A DNA stretch of 64,000 nucleotides from Gordonia gummivorans. Lineage in GTDB: Bacteria; Actinomycetota; Actinomycetes; Mycobacteriales; Mycobacteriaceae. Position numbers and translations under genes: made by a program. Of this stretch, positions 17,448 through 26,837 are shown piece by piece (positions within the stretch are counted from its first letter, which is position 1; the number at the start of each line of letters is the position of its first letter). The notes beneath the pieces were generated by a model. That model ran no database searches. It was not told the DNA's origin and saw only the letters and a program-made list of their open reading frames with translations. The stretch spans positions 38,620 to 102,619 of the forward strand of contig NZ_JAKWBF010000020.1 in NCBI RefSeq assembly GCF_022513585.1, written 5' to 3'.

Positions 17448-18268
17448 CGAGAATCGGAAGCTGGGTCAAGATACTTGAGCCGCAAGCCATCCTGCTCGTC
17501 GGAACCGATGCCCAGTCCGTCGGCGAAATAGCTGTCGATACCACCGAAGCGCTGTTCAACCTCGTCGAAGGCCGCCTCCAGATACTTCCGCTCGACGCCC
17601 AGCACCGGCCGGAGGTCGTCGGGGTTACCGCCGGCCGCGGCGAAGGCGTCGAATACGGGTTTCAGTGCGGGGAGTAGTTGCTCGTTGGTCAGGAGGTAGT
17701 CGCGGAACACGTCGTCTCGCGATACCCCCATCAACGACAGGAACGACGCGGCCGCCCATCCCGTGCGGTCTTTGCCGGTGGTGCAGTGGAACAGCGCCGG
17801 AGTGTCGTCCTCGCCGAGCAGGCCGCGGAAGAAGCGTCGATAGGACGTCGTCGCGCTCGGCAGCGTGATCAGCTCGCGGTAGGTGCCCGATATGAGCGCC
17901 AGTGCTTCACCGTCTTCGAGGTACTTGCCCGCCTTCGCCACCTGCGCCGGATCGGTGAAGATCGTGACGAGGTTGGCCGGCAGGGCCGCAGCCGCGTCAG
18001 CGAGGACATCGAGCACCACCTCCGTCACCGACGGGATGCGGGCGTCGGGCTCAGCCGTGCGTTCGGCCAAGGTACGCAGGTCGTAGACGGTGCGTAGACC
18101 CAGCCGCTCGAGCGCCGCCAGGTCGTCGCCGTCGAGATGGTTGAGATCGGTCGACCGAAACACCAGCCCCTCCCGCACCGACCTGCCGTCGGCTGTTCGC
18201 CAACCGCCGAGGTCACGAAGGTTCGGGAGGGTCGACAGAGCGATCGACTGGCCAGGCGTTCTCTTCAT
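17444..18268 (-). CDS. Protein-tyrosine phosphatase, MptpB type (first copy)
   Basis: 274-aa phosphatase with the P-loop FHCTTGKDRTGWA (Cys162, Arg168), the HCxxGKxR(T/S) signature of the MptpB/atypical lipid-and-tyrosine phosphatases; NLRDLGGW near the N-terminus is the other hallmark. No signal peptide is visible, although the M. tuberculosis relative is secreted. The gene overlaps the kinase start by 4 nt and precedes it, so both are made from one transcript. It is a tandem paralogue of the gene at 18440, sharing almost the same P-loop and the DYLLTN segment. Confidence 0.92.
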   Translation of the reverse strand: MKRTPGQSIALSTLPNLRDLGGWRTADGRSVREGLVFRSTDLNHLDGDDLAALERLGLRTVYDLRTLAERTAEPDARIPSVTEVVLDVLADAAAALPANLVTIFTDPAQVAKAGKYLEDGEALALISGTYRELITLPSATTSYRRFFRGLLGEDDTPALFHCTTGKDRTGWAAASFLSLMGVSRDDVFRDYLLTNEQLLPALKPVFDAFAAAGGNPDDLRPVLGVERKYLEAAFDEVEQRFGGIDSYFADGLGIGSDEQDGLRLKYLDPASDSR

Positions 18269-18439
18269 GCGGAGATCATTTCAGACCCGAGACCGGCGCC
18301 GCGCGCAGCTTCTGGAATTCATCCGATCAGCGACCCGCCCGCCGCCTGCGGCACCAGCGCCGGACCAGGTGCGGTCAGACCACAGGAACACACCGCCACC
18401 CGTCGGATATTGGTACGCCCCAAACCCGACCACGTGCAC

Positions 18440-19252
18440 TCACTCGACGAGGTAATGCTCGCGCAGCCGGTCTCGCGCGTCGGCGTCGATGCCGAGGGCC
18501 TCGCCGAAGTAGTCGTCGATGCTCCCGTACTGAATCGCCACCTCGTCGAACGCGACGTTGAGGTAGGTGGCTGTCACGCCGAGCAAGGGACGCAGGAGGT
18601 CGGCGTCGCCGCCGGCCGCCTCGAACCCGTCGAACACCGGCGCCATCGCCGGCAGGAACAGGTCGTTGGTCAGCAGGTAGTCGCGGTACACATCGTCGCG
18701 GTCGACGCCCATGAGGGTGAGGAAAGACGCTGCCGCCCAACCGGTCCGGTCCTTGCCCGCGGTGCAGTGGAAGAGCGTCGGAGTTCCGTCGAGCATGCCG
18801 GTGAAAAGATCCCGGTACGCGCGCTTGGCGCTCGGGAGGTTCACCAGCCCTCGGTAGGAGCCGATCATGTGCTCGACGCCGCTGCCGTCGGCGAGACGCT
18901 CGTTGGCCTTCGCCACCGCCTCGGGGTCGGCGATCAGGACGTCGAGGTGCGCCGGTGCCGCCACCTCGGCGGCGTCGGCGAGAACGTCGAGCAGCACCGC
19001 GCGCGCATCGCCGATCACCGGATCGGGAGCGGCGTCGGCCTCGGCAACCGAACGCAGATCGGCGATGGTCTGCAGGCCCAGGCCGGCGAGGTATGCGCGG
19101 TCGGAATCCGACGCCTTGTCGAGCGCAGCGGACCGGAACAGACGTCCGGTGACGACGCGTCGTCCGTCGCGAGTGTCCCAGCCGCCGACATCGCGAAAGT
19201 TGGCGATGTCGGTCAGCGCTGGTTTGTCGATCTGCTCGGTCACGTTCACCAT
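18440..19252 (-). CDS. Protein-tyrosine phosphatase, MptpB type (second copy)
   Basis: 270-aa phosphatase with P-loop FHCTAGKDRTGWA (Cys163, Arg169) and NFRDVGGW near the N-terminus. It shares many stretches with the copy at 17444 (ADAA, LMGV.RDDV.RDYLLTN), so the two arose by tandem duplication and then diverged. 171 bp separate them, so it may have its own promoter or be first in a three-gene unit phosphatase-phosphatase-kinase. Substrates could be phosphotyrosine, phosphoserine or phosphoinositides, as known for MptpB. Confidence 0.92.
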   Translation of the reverse strand: MVNVTEQIDKPALTDIANFRDVGGWDTRDGRRVVTGRLFRSAALDKASDSDRAYLAGLGLQTIADLRSVAEADAAPDPVIGDARAVLLDVLADAAEVAAPAHLDVLIADPEAVAKANERLADGSGVEHMIGSYRGLVNLPSAKRAYRDLFTGMLDGTPTLFHCTAGKDRTGWAAASFLTLMGVDRDDVYRDYLLTNDLFLPAMAPVFDGFEAAGGDADLLRPLLGVTATYLNVAFDEVAIQYGSIDDYFGEALGIDADARDRLREHYLVE

Positions 19253-19299
19253 TGTGGCGCGTGTCGGGCGTCACCGTTGACCCAGGACCTCGTCTCACG

Positions 19300-19337
19300 C
19301 CGAAGGCCGGCCACCCTGCTGGGTGACCGGCCTTCGG
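19300..19337 (-). terminator. groEL terminator hairpin
   Basis: CCGAAGGCCGGCCACCC pairs with GGGTGACCGGCCTTCGG over a 4-nt loop, with one mismatch. It lies about 57 nt beyond the groEL stop. The tail is not T-rich, as is common in actinobacteria. Confidence 0.75.
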
Positions 19338-19393
19338 TTGTTCGCTACGAAACGGGGTTTGGACTCAGAAGCCCATCCTCGTCGGAGACGAGA

Positions 19394-21115
<1,722 letters not shown>

Positions 21116-21128
21116 TCACCGTCCCGAC

Positions 21129-21155
21129 CTAGCACTCACACTACGCGAGTGCCAA
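21129..21155 (-). promoter_or_regulatory. CIRCE element 1 (HrcA operator)
   Basis: Arms CTAGCACTC and GAGTGCCAA are separated by exactly 9 nt. This fits the consensus TTAGCACTC-N9-GAGTGCTAA with two changes. It is about 110 bp upstream of the groEL start. Confidence 0.92.
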
Positions 21156-21163
21156 TGACCGTT

Positions 21164-21190
21164 TTAGCACTCGGACCAGGCGAGTGCAAG
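21164..21190 (-). promoter_or_regulatory. CIRCE element 2 (HrcA operator)
   Basis: Arms TTAGCACTC and GAGTGCAAG are separated by exactly 9 nt. The left arm is a perfect consensus. It lies 8 bp beyond element 1, so the two could be bound cooperatively. It is about 76 bp upstream of the divergent DUF4178 gene. Confidence 0.92.
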
Positions 21191-21266
21191 GTCGGGACGC
21201 GGGCGTTCGCCTCCAGCCGAATGACAGTCGACGTGCATCGATCCCGGGTCGGTTAGGGTCGGTCGC

Positions 21267-21905
21267 GTGGAGTATCTGCTCGTGATCGTCGTCGCTTTGC
21301 TGGCGATCATCGCCGTCGTCGTGATCTTCAACTTCCTGGGCAATCGCAAACTGCGCAAACTCGAGGAACAGGGCCTCCACCAGCGCACCCACGGCCCGGC
21401 CGACCCGTTTTCCTCGGCCGACGACGACTCCGTCTACGGCAACCCGCGCACCCTCAAACCCGGCGACCTCGTCGAATTCCGCGGCCAGACGCACGCGGTT
21501 CGCGGAACCTTGGTGCTGACCCAGGGCAGCTTCCAATGGACCGAGCATTTTCTCGACACCGGCCTCGGCTCCAAGGCATGGCTGTCGGTGGAGGACGACC
21601 CCGATCTCGAGGTCATCCTGTGGCGTGAGCTCAAGGGCGTGACCACGGTCCCGGGCCCACAGACCATCGAACTCGACGGCGGCCGACGCTACGAATCCGA
21701 CGAATCGGGGTCGGCGACGTTCACCTCGACGGGAACCACCGGCCTCAACCCGACCGGATCGCTGCGCTACCACGACTACCAGGCAGGCGACGAGCGTCTG
21801 TCCTTCGAGGACTTCGGTGGCGGCTGGGAGTGCGCGCGCGGCGAGGTGCTCGACGCGGGTGAGTACCGGATCTATCCGAGCAGCTCTGCTCCTGGACCGC
21901 CGTGA
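21267..21905 (+). CDS. DUF4178 membrane-anchored protein
   Basis: 212-aa protein with one N-terminal TM helix (residues 3-23, YLLVIVVALLAIIAVVVIF) and a soluble DUF4178 beta-rich domain (LKPGDLVEFRGQTHAVRGTL). It is first in a coupled operon DUF4178-DUF2617-DUF4247-small ORF-DUF350-speE. The same order is found, as I recall, in M. tuberculosis Rv2597-Rv2601. Function is unknown; repeated linkage to aminopropyltransferase suggests a role in a membrane process involving polyamines. Divergent from groEL. Confidence 0.85.
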   Translation: MEYLLVIVVALLAIIAVVVIFNFLGNRKLRKLEEQGLHQRTHGPADPFSSADDDSVYGNPRTLKPGDLVEFRGQTHAVRGTLVLTQGSFQWTEHFLDTGLGSKAWLSVEDDPDLEVILWRELKGVTTVPGPQTIELDGGRRYESDESGSATFTSTGTTGLNPTGSLRYHDYQAGDERLSFEDFGGGWECARGEVLDAGEYRIYPSSSAPGPP

Positions 21906-22444
21906 GTCCCGCTTCACCGCCCGACGGCTCGACCGAACTCGCCGTCGCGTTCGCTGACACCGGCGCCGGACAGCTCGGTTATTCGCTGACCGCCCCGGAA
22001 CAGCCGGCACTCGCCACGAGCTCTGGCGAACTCGGTGGGATCACTGTCTCGTTGCGATTGCTCGGTGCGAGTCATCAGGTGATCGTCGACGACGGGAATC
22101 ACCGTCTGTGCGAGACCGTGGCCTGCTTGCCCGAGGTGACGTCCGCGCTGCCCGAGTCCTTCCAGCACCTCGACTACTACTTCGCCTCCCGGGTCGACGC
22201 GGTGCATCCCGATGCGCTGGCCGACTTGGTCGACGACCTTCACCGTCGCGTCGCCGACCGCATCGCCGAAGGCATGCCGGCGCTGATCGGACATTTCCCG
22301 GGCGCGCCGCACGCGGTCACCGCGATCGTGGCCGACGACGAACCCGACGCGATCTCGTGGCACACCTGGCATACCTATCCGCAAGCCGGTGAAGTCGTGC
22401 TGACCACGAGCAGGCTGGGTCGGGGCGCGGTGATTTCGGCGTGA
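21902..22444 (+). CDS. DUF2617 protein
   Basis: 180-aa soluble protein of the DUF2617 family, unknown function. It contains HTWHTYPQAGEVVLTTSRL at the C-terminus, characteristic of the family in my recollection. The GTG start overlaps the DUF4178 stop by 4 nt (GTGA). No signal peptide or TM. It may act on the same pathway as the neighbouring membrane proteins. Confidence 0.8.
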   Translation: MSPASPPDGSTELAVAFADTGAGQLGYSLTAPEQPALATSSGELGGITVSLRLLGASHQVIVDDGNHRLCETVACLPEVTSALPESFQHLDYYFASRVDAVHPDALADLVDDLHRRVADRIAEGMPALIGHFPGAPHAVTAIVADDEPDAISWHTWHTYPQAGEVVLTTSRLGRGAVISA

Positions 22445-22974
22445 GTGTGTCTCCCCCTGGCGGTTTCGGCGCACCCGAGCCCGATCCGCTCCGCTCGCTG
22501 CGTCGTACCCGAAACATCATCATCGCCGTGATCGCCGGGGTGACCATCCTGATCCTGATCGGCTCCTGTGGCTACAACGCCTTCAAGCAGAACAATGCTC
22601 GCCAGTACGTCACGTCGAACTATCAGCGCGACGCATCGCTGGACGAGAGCGGCGTGCAGGCCTACATCGCCGACGGCACACCGTCGAAGGTCGCAGACGA
22701 GATCAGCGACGCCGAGAACCCCAACGACCGGCGCGAGGGTGATGCCGCCGCAGCGGGCGCCGTGGCCGGATCGCTGTTCATGCAGTACCCCGACTACCTC
22801 ATCGGCCTCTTCCCCTACGGCAACGACAAGACACGCGTGATGGTCAGTCGCGATTACCGGTCGGGCTACAACCACTATCACAACTACGTCGGCGGATATT
22901 GGGTTCCCACACCGAATTTCGGCGGCAACGGGAGCGACAACCGCGGCGGCGGAAGCAACGGAGGCGGAAAATGA
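22441..22974 (+). CDS. DUF4247 membrane/lipoprotein-like protein
   Basis: 177-aa protein with a hydrophobic segment at about residues 25-41 (IIIAVIAGVTILILIGSCGY); the IGSC part may be a lipobox after a long cytosolic N-tail, or a simple TM anchor. The soluble domain has YIADGTPSKVADEI and a Tyr-rich NHYHNYVGGYW region, and ends in a Gly/Asn/Ser-rich tail. Assigned to DUF4247 from content and context. GTG overlaps the previous stop (GTGA). Confidence 0.78.
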   Translation: MSVSPPGGFGAPEPDPLRSLRRTRNIIIAVIAGVTILILIGSCGYNAFKQNNARQYVTSNYQRDASLDESGVQAYIADGTPSKVADEISDAENPNDRREGDAAAAGAVAGSLFMQYPDYLIGLFPYGNDKTRVMVSRDYRSGYNHYHNYVGGYWVPTPNFGGNGSDNRGGGSNGGGK

Positions 22975-23048
22975 CCTTCGACGACGATCACCCTCACAGC
23001 ACGACGGACCACGAAGAACCGGAGAATACTCATGATCTCGATAGGTGA
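22971..23048 (+). CDS. Small acidic, His-rich 25-aa ORF inside the speE operon
   Basis: The ATG overlaps the DUF4247 stop (ATGA), and the ORF ends 17 nt inside the DUF350 gene. The peptide starts MTFDDDHPHS and ends NTHDLDR, with nine Asp/Glu and four His in 25 residues. I know of no annotated family. It could be a translated coupling leader for DUF350, or a genuine small peptide. Evidence for translation is only the coupled start. Confidence 0.4.
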   Translation: MTFDDDHPHSTTDHEEPENTHDLDR

Positions 23049-23463
23049 CATCGCGCTCAACGCCGCCTACGCCGCGGCCTACTCGGGTGTCGGGGTCCTC
23101 CTGATGCTCATCTCCTTCGCGGTCCTCGACGTGCTCACGCCCGGCAACCTGCGCCACCAGTTGTGGGCCGACCGAAATCGCAACGCCGGCATCCTCGTTG
23201 CCACCAACCTGCTGTCGGTCGCGATCATCGTCACCGCGGCGATCGTGTCCAGCGAGGGACGGCTCGCGGTGGGGCTCACGTACACAGTGGTCTACACCAT
23301 CATCGGAATGGCCGCAATGGCACTCACTTTCGTCATCGTCGACCTGTTCACGCCCGGCAAGCTCGGCGAACTCGTCGTCGACACCGAAAGTCACCCGGCC
23401 GTGTGGGTACACGGCGTCACCCACGTCGGCACCGCGTTGATCATCGCCGCCTCTATCTTGTGA
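23032..23463 (+). CDS. DUF350 inner-membrane protein
   Basis: 143-aa integral membrane protein with four TM helices arranged as an internal duplication: FAVLDVLTPGNLRHQLW in the first half is mirrored by FVIVDLFTPGKLGELVV in the second. This D-x-x-TPG-x-L repeat is the DUF350 (YjfL-type) hallmark. Start ATG 23032 lies within the small ORF. A paralogue is at 46433. The function is unknown; it is linked to spermidine synthase genes in many actinobacteria. Confidence 0.9.
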   Translation: MISIGDIALNAAYAAAYSGVGVLLMLISFAVLDVLTPGNLRHQLWADRNRNAGILVATNLLSVAIIVTAAIVSSEGRLAVGLTYTVVYTIIGMAAMALTFVIVDLFTPGKLGELVVDTESHPAVWVHGVTHVGTALIIAASIL

Positions 23464-23514
23464 CGCCAACCCCTGAGCATGGATCGCCCCGAAATGCCGC
23501 TGCCTGAGCTCCTT

Positions 23515-23626
23515 CCGCTGCCTGAGGTGCGACGAGCGCTAGCGAGGAGCCTCGAAGGCCTGGTGAGATGACGTCGCCAGACCCTTCGAGGCTCGTCGCT
23601 GGCGCTCCTCACACCTCAGGGAGCGG
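23515..23626. repeat. Palindromic intergenic repeat, copy A
   Basis: Two arms of about 44 bp, starting CCGCTGCCTGAGGTG and CCGCTCCCTGAGGTG (the latter on the minus strand), are inverted with about six mismatches around a short centre containing GGTGAGATG. Both arms reach CCTCGAAGG at the centre. The speE ATG at 23568 lies in the centre, and the right arm encodes its first residues. Related copies are at 25396, 42139 and 47468. Confidence 0.85.
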
Positions 23627-25196
23627 GAGGACGACCGGGAGCGGGCAGGCTACCGGGAGCGAGAAGACGACCGCTACCCGCTGGTCCCGATCCGCGCTCC
23701 TGGCCGTCGTCTTTGTCTGCGCTGCTTGTGGTCTCGTCTACGAGCTGGCCCTGGTGTCGTTGGGGTCGTTCCTGATCGGCAACACCGCAACCCAGGCGTC
23801 GATCGTGCTCGCGGTGATGGTTTTCGCAATGGGTGTCGGGTCGCTCGCCGCCAAACCGCTTCAGCCGCACTCGGTCACCGCGTTCGCGGTGATCGAACTG
23901 GCCCTCGCGTTGCTCGGTGGATTGTCGGTGATGGCGCTGTACGCGGCGTTCGCCTATCTTGCGCTGTACACGCAGGCGCTCGTGGTGGTCGCGTTTGTGT
24001 TGGGTCTGCTGATCGGTGCCGAGATCCCGCTGCTCATGGTTCTGCTGCAACGGATTCGGCGGCAGGAGGCGGGCTCGGCGGTCGCCGACATCTTCGCCGT
24101 CGACTACATCGGCGCCCTCGTCGGCGGCCTGTGTTTCCCATTCCTGCTGTTGCCGTTCTTCGGTCAGCTGCGGGGTGCGCTCGTGGTCGGCCTGGTGAAC
24201 GCCGCGGCTGGTTCGTTCTTGGTGTTCGTGGTGTTCCGGCGGTCGTTGAGCCCGATGCGGATGGCACTGCTCGGCACCGCCGCCGTAGCGGTGGTCGCGG
24301 CGCTGGTCGCGGCTCTCGTCTACTCGTCGAAGTTCGAGGTCACCGCCCGTCAGGCGCTGTACCGCGATCCGATCGTCGCGGCCGAACGCACGCCATATCA
24401 GGACATCGTCATCACCGAGCGTCGTACCGCCGAGGGACCGGACACTCGGCTCTACCTCAACGGCGACCTCCAGTTCTCGTCGATCGACGAGTACCGGTAT
24501 CACGAGGCGCTGGTGCATCCGGCGATGTCGGGAGCACATGCACGGGTACTGGTGCTCGGTGGCGGCGACGGCCTGGCCCTGCGGGAAGTACTCACCTACC
24601 CCGACGCCGGGGACATCACCCTTGTCGAACTCGATCCCGAGATGATCCGTCTCGCCCGGAACGACGAGCGGCTCGTGCGCTTGAATCGCGGATCGATGAC
24701 AGATCCGCGCGCGCGGGTGATCACCGCCGACGCCTTCACCTGGCTGCGGCAGGCGAACCAGCGCTACGACGCGATCATCATCGACATGCCCGACCCCGAC
24801 GAATCCGCCACCGCCAAGCTGTATTCGACGGAGTTCTACGCACTGGCCCGCGCGCACCTGGCCGACGGTGGACGGATGGTGGTGCAGTCGGGATCACCGT
24901 ACTTCGCGCCGAAGTCGTTCTGGTGCATACAGTCCACCCTGCGCGACGCAGGGCTCTGGACGCAGCCGTACCACGTCGACGTACCGTCCTTCGGCGACTG
25001 GGGTTTCCACCTCGCCGCGAACGAGCCGGTTCCACTCGCCGTGCACGCTCCCAGACCGCTGCGATTCTTGAGCCCCGACGAACTCGCGTCGGCCGCCGTC
25101 TTCCCGCTCGACCGCCCACCCCTCGACATGCCGCCGTCGACGCTCATGGACCCCCGCATCCTACGGTACGCCCAGAGTGAGTGGACTGTTTACTGA
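23568..25196 (+). CDS. speE: Membrane-anchored spermidine synthase (aminopropyltransferase)
   Basis: 542-aa protein. The N-terminal half (about residues 42-255) has seven or so TM helices; the C-terminal half is a spermidine synthase domain: QDIVITERR, LYLNGDLQFSSIDEYRYHEALVHP, SAM-type VLVLGGGDGLALREVL, LVELDPEMIRLAR and catalytic-loop IIIDMPDPDE. The family transfers aminopropyl groups from decarboxylated AdoMet to polyamines; whether this membrane form does so is unproven. ATG 23568 is the only start codon before the TM region; the first ~20 residues come from repeat copy A. It follows DUF350 after a 104-bp gap. Confidence 0.9.
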   Translation: MTSPDPSRLVAGAPHTSGSGRTTGSGQATGSEKTTATRWSRSALLAVVFVCAACGLVYELALVSLGSFLIGNTATQASIVLAVMVFAMGVGSLAAKPLQPHSVTAFAVIELALALLGGLSVMALYAAFAYLALYTQALVVVAFVLGLLIGAEIPLLMVLLQRIRRQEAGSAVADIFAVDYIGALVGGLCFPFLLLPFFGQLRGALVVGLVNAAAGSFLVFVVFRRSLSPMRMALLGTAAVAVVAALVAALVYSSKFEVTARQALYRDPIVAAERTPYQDIVITERRTAEGPDTRLYLNGDLQFSSIDEYRYHEALVHPAMSGAHARVLVLGGGDGLALREVLTYPDAGDITLVELDPEMIRLARNDERLVRLNRGSMTDPRARVITADAFTWLRQANQRYDAIIIDMPDPDESATAKLYSTEFYALARAHLADGGRMVVQSGSPYFAPKSFWCIQSTLRDAGLWTQPYHVDVPSFGDWGFHLAANEPVPLAVHAPRPLRFLSPDELASAAVFPLDRPPLDMPPSTLMDPRILRYAQSEWTVY

Positions 25197-25225
25197 TTCC
25201 CCACCGCCTGGACCCCCCTCCACCC

Positions 25226-25405
25226 TCCGCTCGCCGACCTTCCACCCACCCCACCTCCGCTCGCTGACCCTGCACCCGCCCCACCTCCGCTCGCTGACCC
25301 TCCACCCGCCCCACCTCCGCTCGCCGACCCTGCACCCGCCCCACCTCCGCTCGCCGACCCTGCACCCGCCCCACCTCCGCTCGCTGACCCTCCACCCGCT
25401 CCCTG
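25226..25405. repeat. 30-bp tandem repeat, six copies
   Basis: Unit of 30 bp beginning TCCGCTCGC and containing GACCCT(C/G)CACCCGCCCCACC. Copies start at 25226, 25256, 25286, 25316, 25346 and 25376, with 1-4 substitutions, the last running into repeat copy B. It lies just after the speE stop. Because 30 is a multiple of 3 it creates long false frames on both strands. Confidence 0.9.
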
Positions 25406-25530
25406 AGGTGCGAGCTTGCGAGCCTCGAAGGGGCTTGGTGAGACAACGATGTCACCGCAGGCAGTGTCTTCGAGGCTCGCAGGCTCGCACCTCAGCCGTC
25501 GGTAGGCAGGGTCTTCGAGGCTCGCAGCCG
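25396..25530. repeat. Palindromic intergenic repeat, copy B
   Basis: Arm CTCCCTGAGGTGCGAGC...GCCTCGAAGG is inverted against TCTTCGAGGCTCGCAGGC...CACCTCAG, with GGTGAGACAACG in the centre. A partial extra right arm (GTCTTCGAGGCTCGCAG) follows at 25511-25528. It sits between speE and the histidine kinase gene, directly after the 30-bp tandem array; the rest of this 398-bp gap holds no gene. Confidence 0.85.
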
Positions 25531-25594
25531 GCGGTGGTGAGTGTTTTCTGCCCGAGTCACAGCGCGCCGGCGCCGCACCGTCGAAGATGGGTGC

Positions 25595-26827
25595 ATGTCC
25601 AGCGGATTGGCGGTGTTGATCGCCGTGCTCGCGACGATCGTCGTCGTCGGCGTGATCATGCTGATCCGGACGCGGCGAGTGGTCGCGACCCCGACCGAGC
25701 GTGCGGTGCACACCACCCTGCACACGGCATCGCGGGCCGCGCGGTCGCTGCGTACCGGGCTGACCGCGGAGTCCGCCGCCGAAGCGCTGCCCCACCTCCG
25801 ATCGCTCACCGCCGCCGACGCCGTGGCCCTCTACGACGACGAACCACGTCGCCTCGCACACGACCCCGTCGACGACGACATCTGGGACGCCGACATGCTC
25901 GCCCACGCCGACCGGGCCGCCGCGTCGGCCGCCGACAACCAGCGCCGCGTCCTGTCGACCGACCCGTCGTACTCCGAATCACCGGTGCGGGCACTCATCG
26001 CCCAACCCCTGGTCGCCGGGGATGAGCGGCTCGGCGTCCTCGTGGTCGCGACCACGCGCCGACCCGGGCCGGGCATGCTGGGCGCGGTTGCCGAGGTGGC
26101 CCGGTACGTGTCCAGCCAGGTCGAACTCGCCGACCTCGACGCCTCCCGAGCCCGCCTCGACCGCGCCGAGGTGCTCGCCCTGCGCGCACAGATCAGCCCG
26201 CACTTCATCTACAACGCCCTCAACACCATCGCGTCCTTCGTCCGCACCGACCCCGACCGCGCCCGCGAACTCATCCTCGAGTTCGCCGACTTCACCCGGT
26301 ACTCGTTCCGCGCGGCCGGCGAGTTCACCCTGCTCGCCGACGAACTGCGCAACATCGACCGCTACCTCACCCTCGAACGCGCCCGATTCGGGCCCGCGCT
26401 CGAGGTGCGTCTACACGTCGCGCCCGAGGTGCTCAACGTGGTGGTGCCGTTCCTCGCCCTCCAACCCCTGGTGGAGAACGCCGTCCGACATGGTTTGGGC
26501 GGCAAGGGCGGTGGCGTCATCACCATCACCGCCCGCGACGAGGGCACCGACTGCGTGATCACCGTCGAAGACGACGGGGTTGGCATGGACCCGGAGATGC
26601 TGCGCTCAGGTGTGCTCGACGCGCTGGAACCGTCTGCGCCAACTACCTCGGGACCGAACCCTTCGGGAGAGACCTCCGAGGGTGCTCACGTGGGGCTCAC
26701 GAATGTCGACCATCGTCTGCGCGCGGCCTTCGGCAACGATTACGGTCTAGTGGTCGAGACCGCGGTCGGTGCGGGCACCAAGGTCGGGATGCGAGTACCG
26801 AAGTTCCGCGCGGGCGTGCACGTTTAG
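25595..26827 (+). CDS. LytS/YehU-type sensor histidine kinase
   Basis: 410-aa kinase. One N-terminal TM (residues 4-25), then a GAF-like region (about 60-200), a His_kinase domain with the phospho-accepting His in ALRAQISPHFIYNALNTI (family PF06580), and an HATPase domain with VENAVRHGLGGKGGG (N box) and VEDDGVGM. Unlike LytS of firmicutes it lacks the five-TM input module. ATG 25595 is the natural start. It precedes the LytTR regulator by 10 bp. The next genes are a DUF485-like/SSS transporter pair, so it probably senses or controls a carboxylate. Confidence 0.92.
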   Translation: MSSGLAVLIAVLATIVVVGVIMLIRTRRVVATPTERAVHTTLHTASRAARSLRTGLTAESAAEALPHLRSLTAADAVALYDDEPRRLAHDPVDDDIWDADMLAHADRAAASAADNQRRVLSTDPSYSESPVRALIAQPLVAGDERLGVLVVATTRRPGPGMLGAVAEVARYVSSQVELADLDASRARLDRAEVLALRAQISPHFIYNALNTIASFVRTDPDRARELILEFADFTRYSFRAAGEFTLLADELRNIDRYLTLERARFGPALEVRLHVAPEVLNVVVPFLALQPLVENAVRHGLGGKGGGVITITARDEGTDCVITVEDDGVGMDPEMLRSGVLDALEPSAPTTSGPNPSGETSEGAHVGLTNVDHRLRAAFGNDYGLVVETAVGAGTKVGMRVPKFRAGVHV

Positions 26828-26837
26828 GAGGTGACCG

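Noticed and set aside
25226..25405. CRISPR array
   Set aside because: Units are directly adjacent with no unique spacers, and no cas genes are present.
25190..25906. Minus-strand Gly/Ala/Ser-rich repeat protein across the 30-bp array
   Set aside because: The repeat is a multiple of three, so it keeps frames open; it reads into the histidine kinase on the other strand and lacks a ribosome-binding site.
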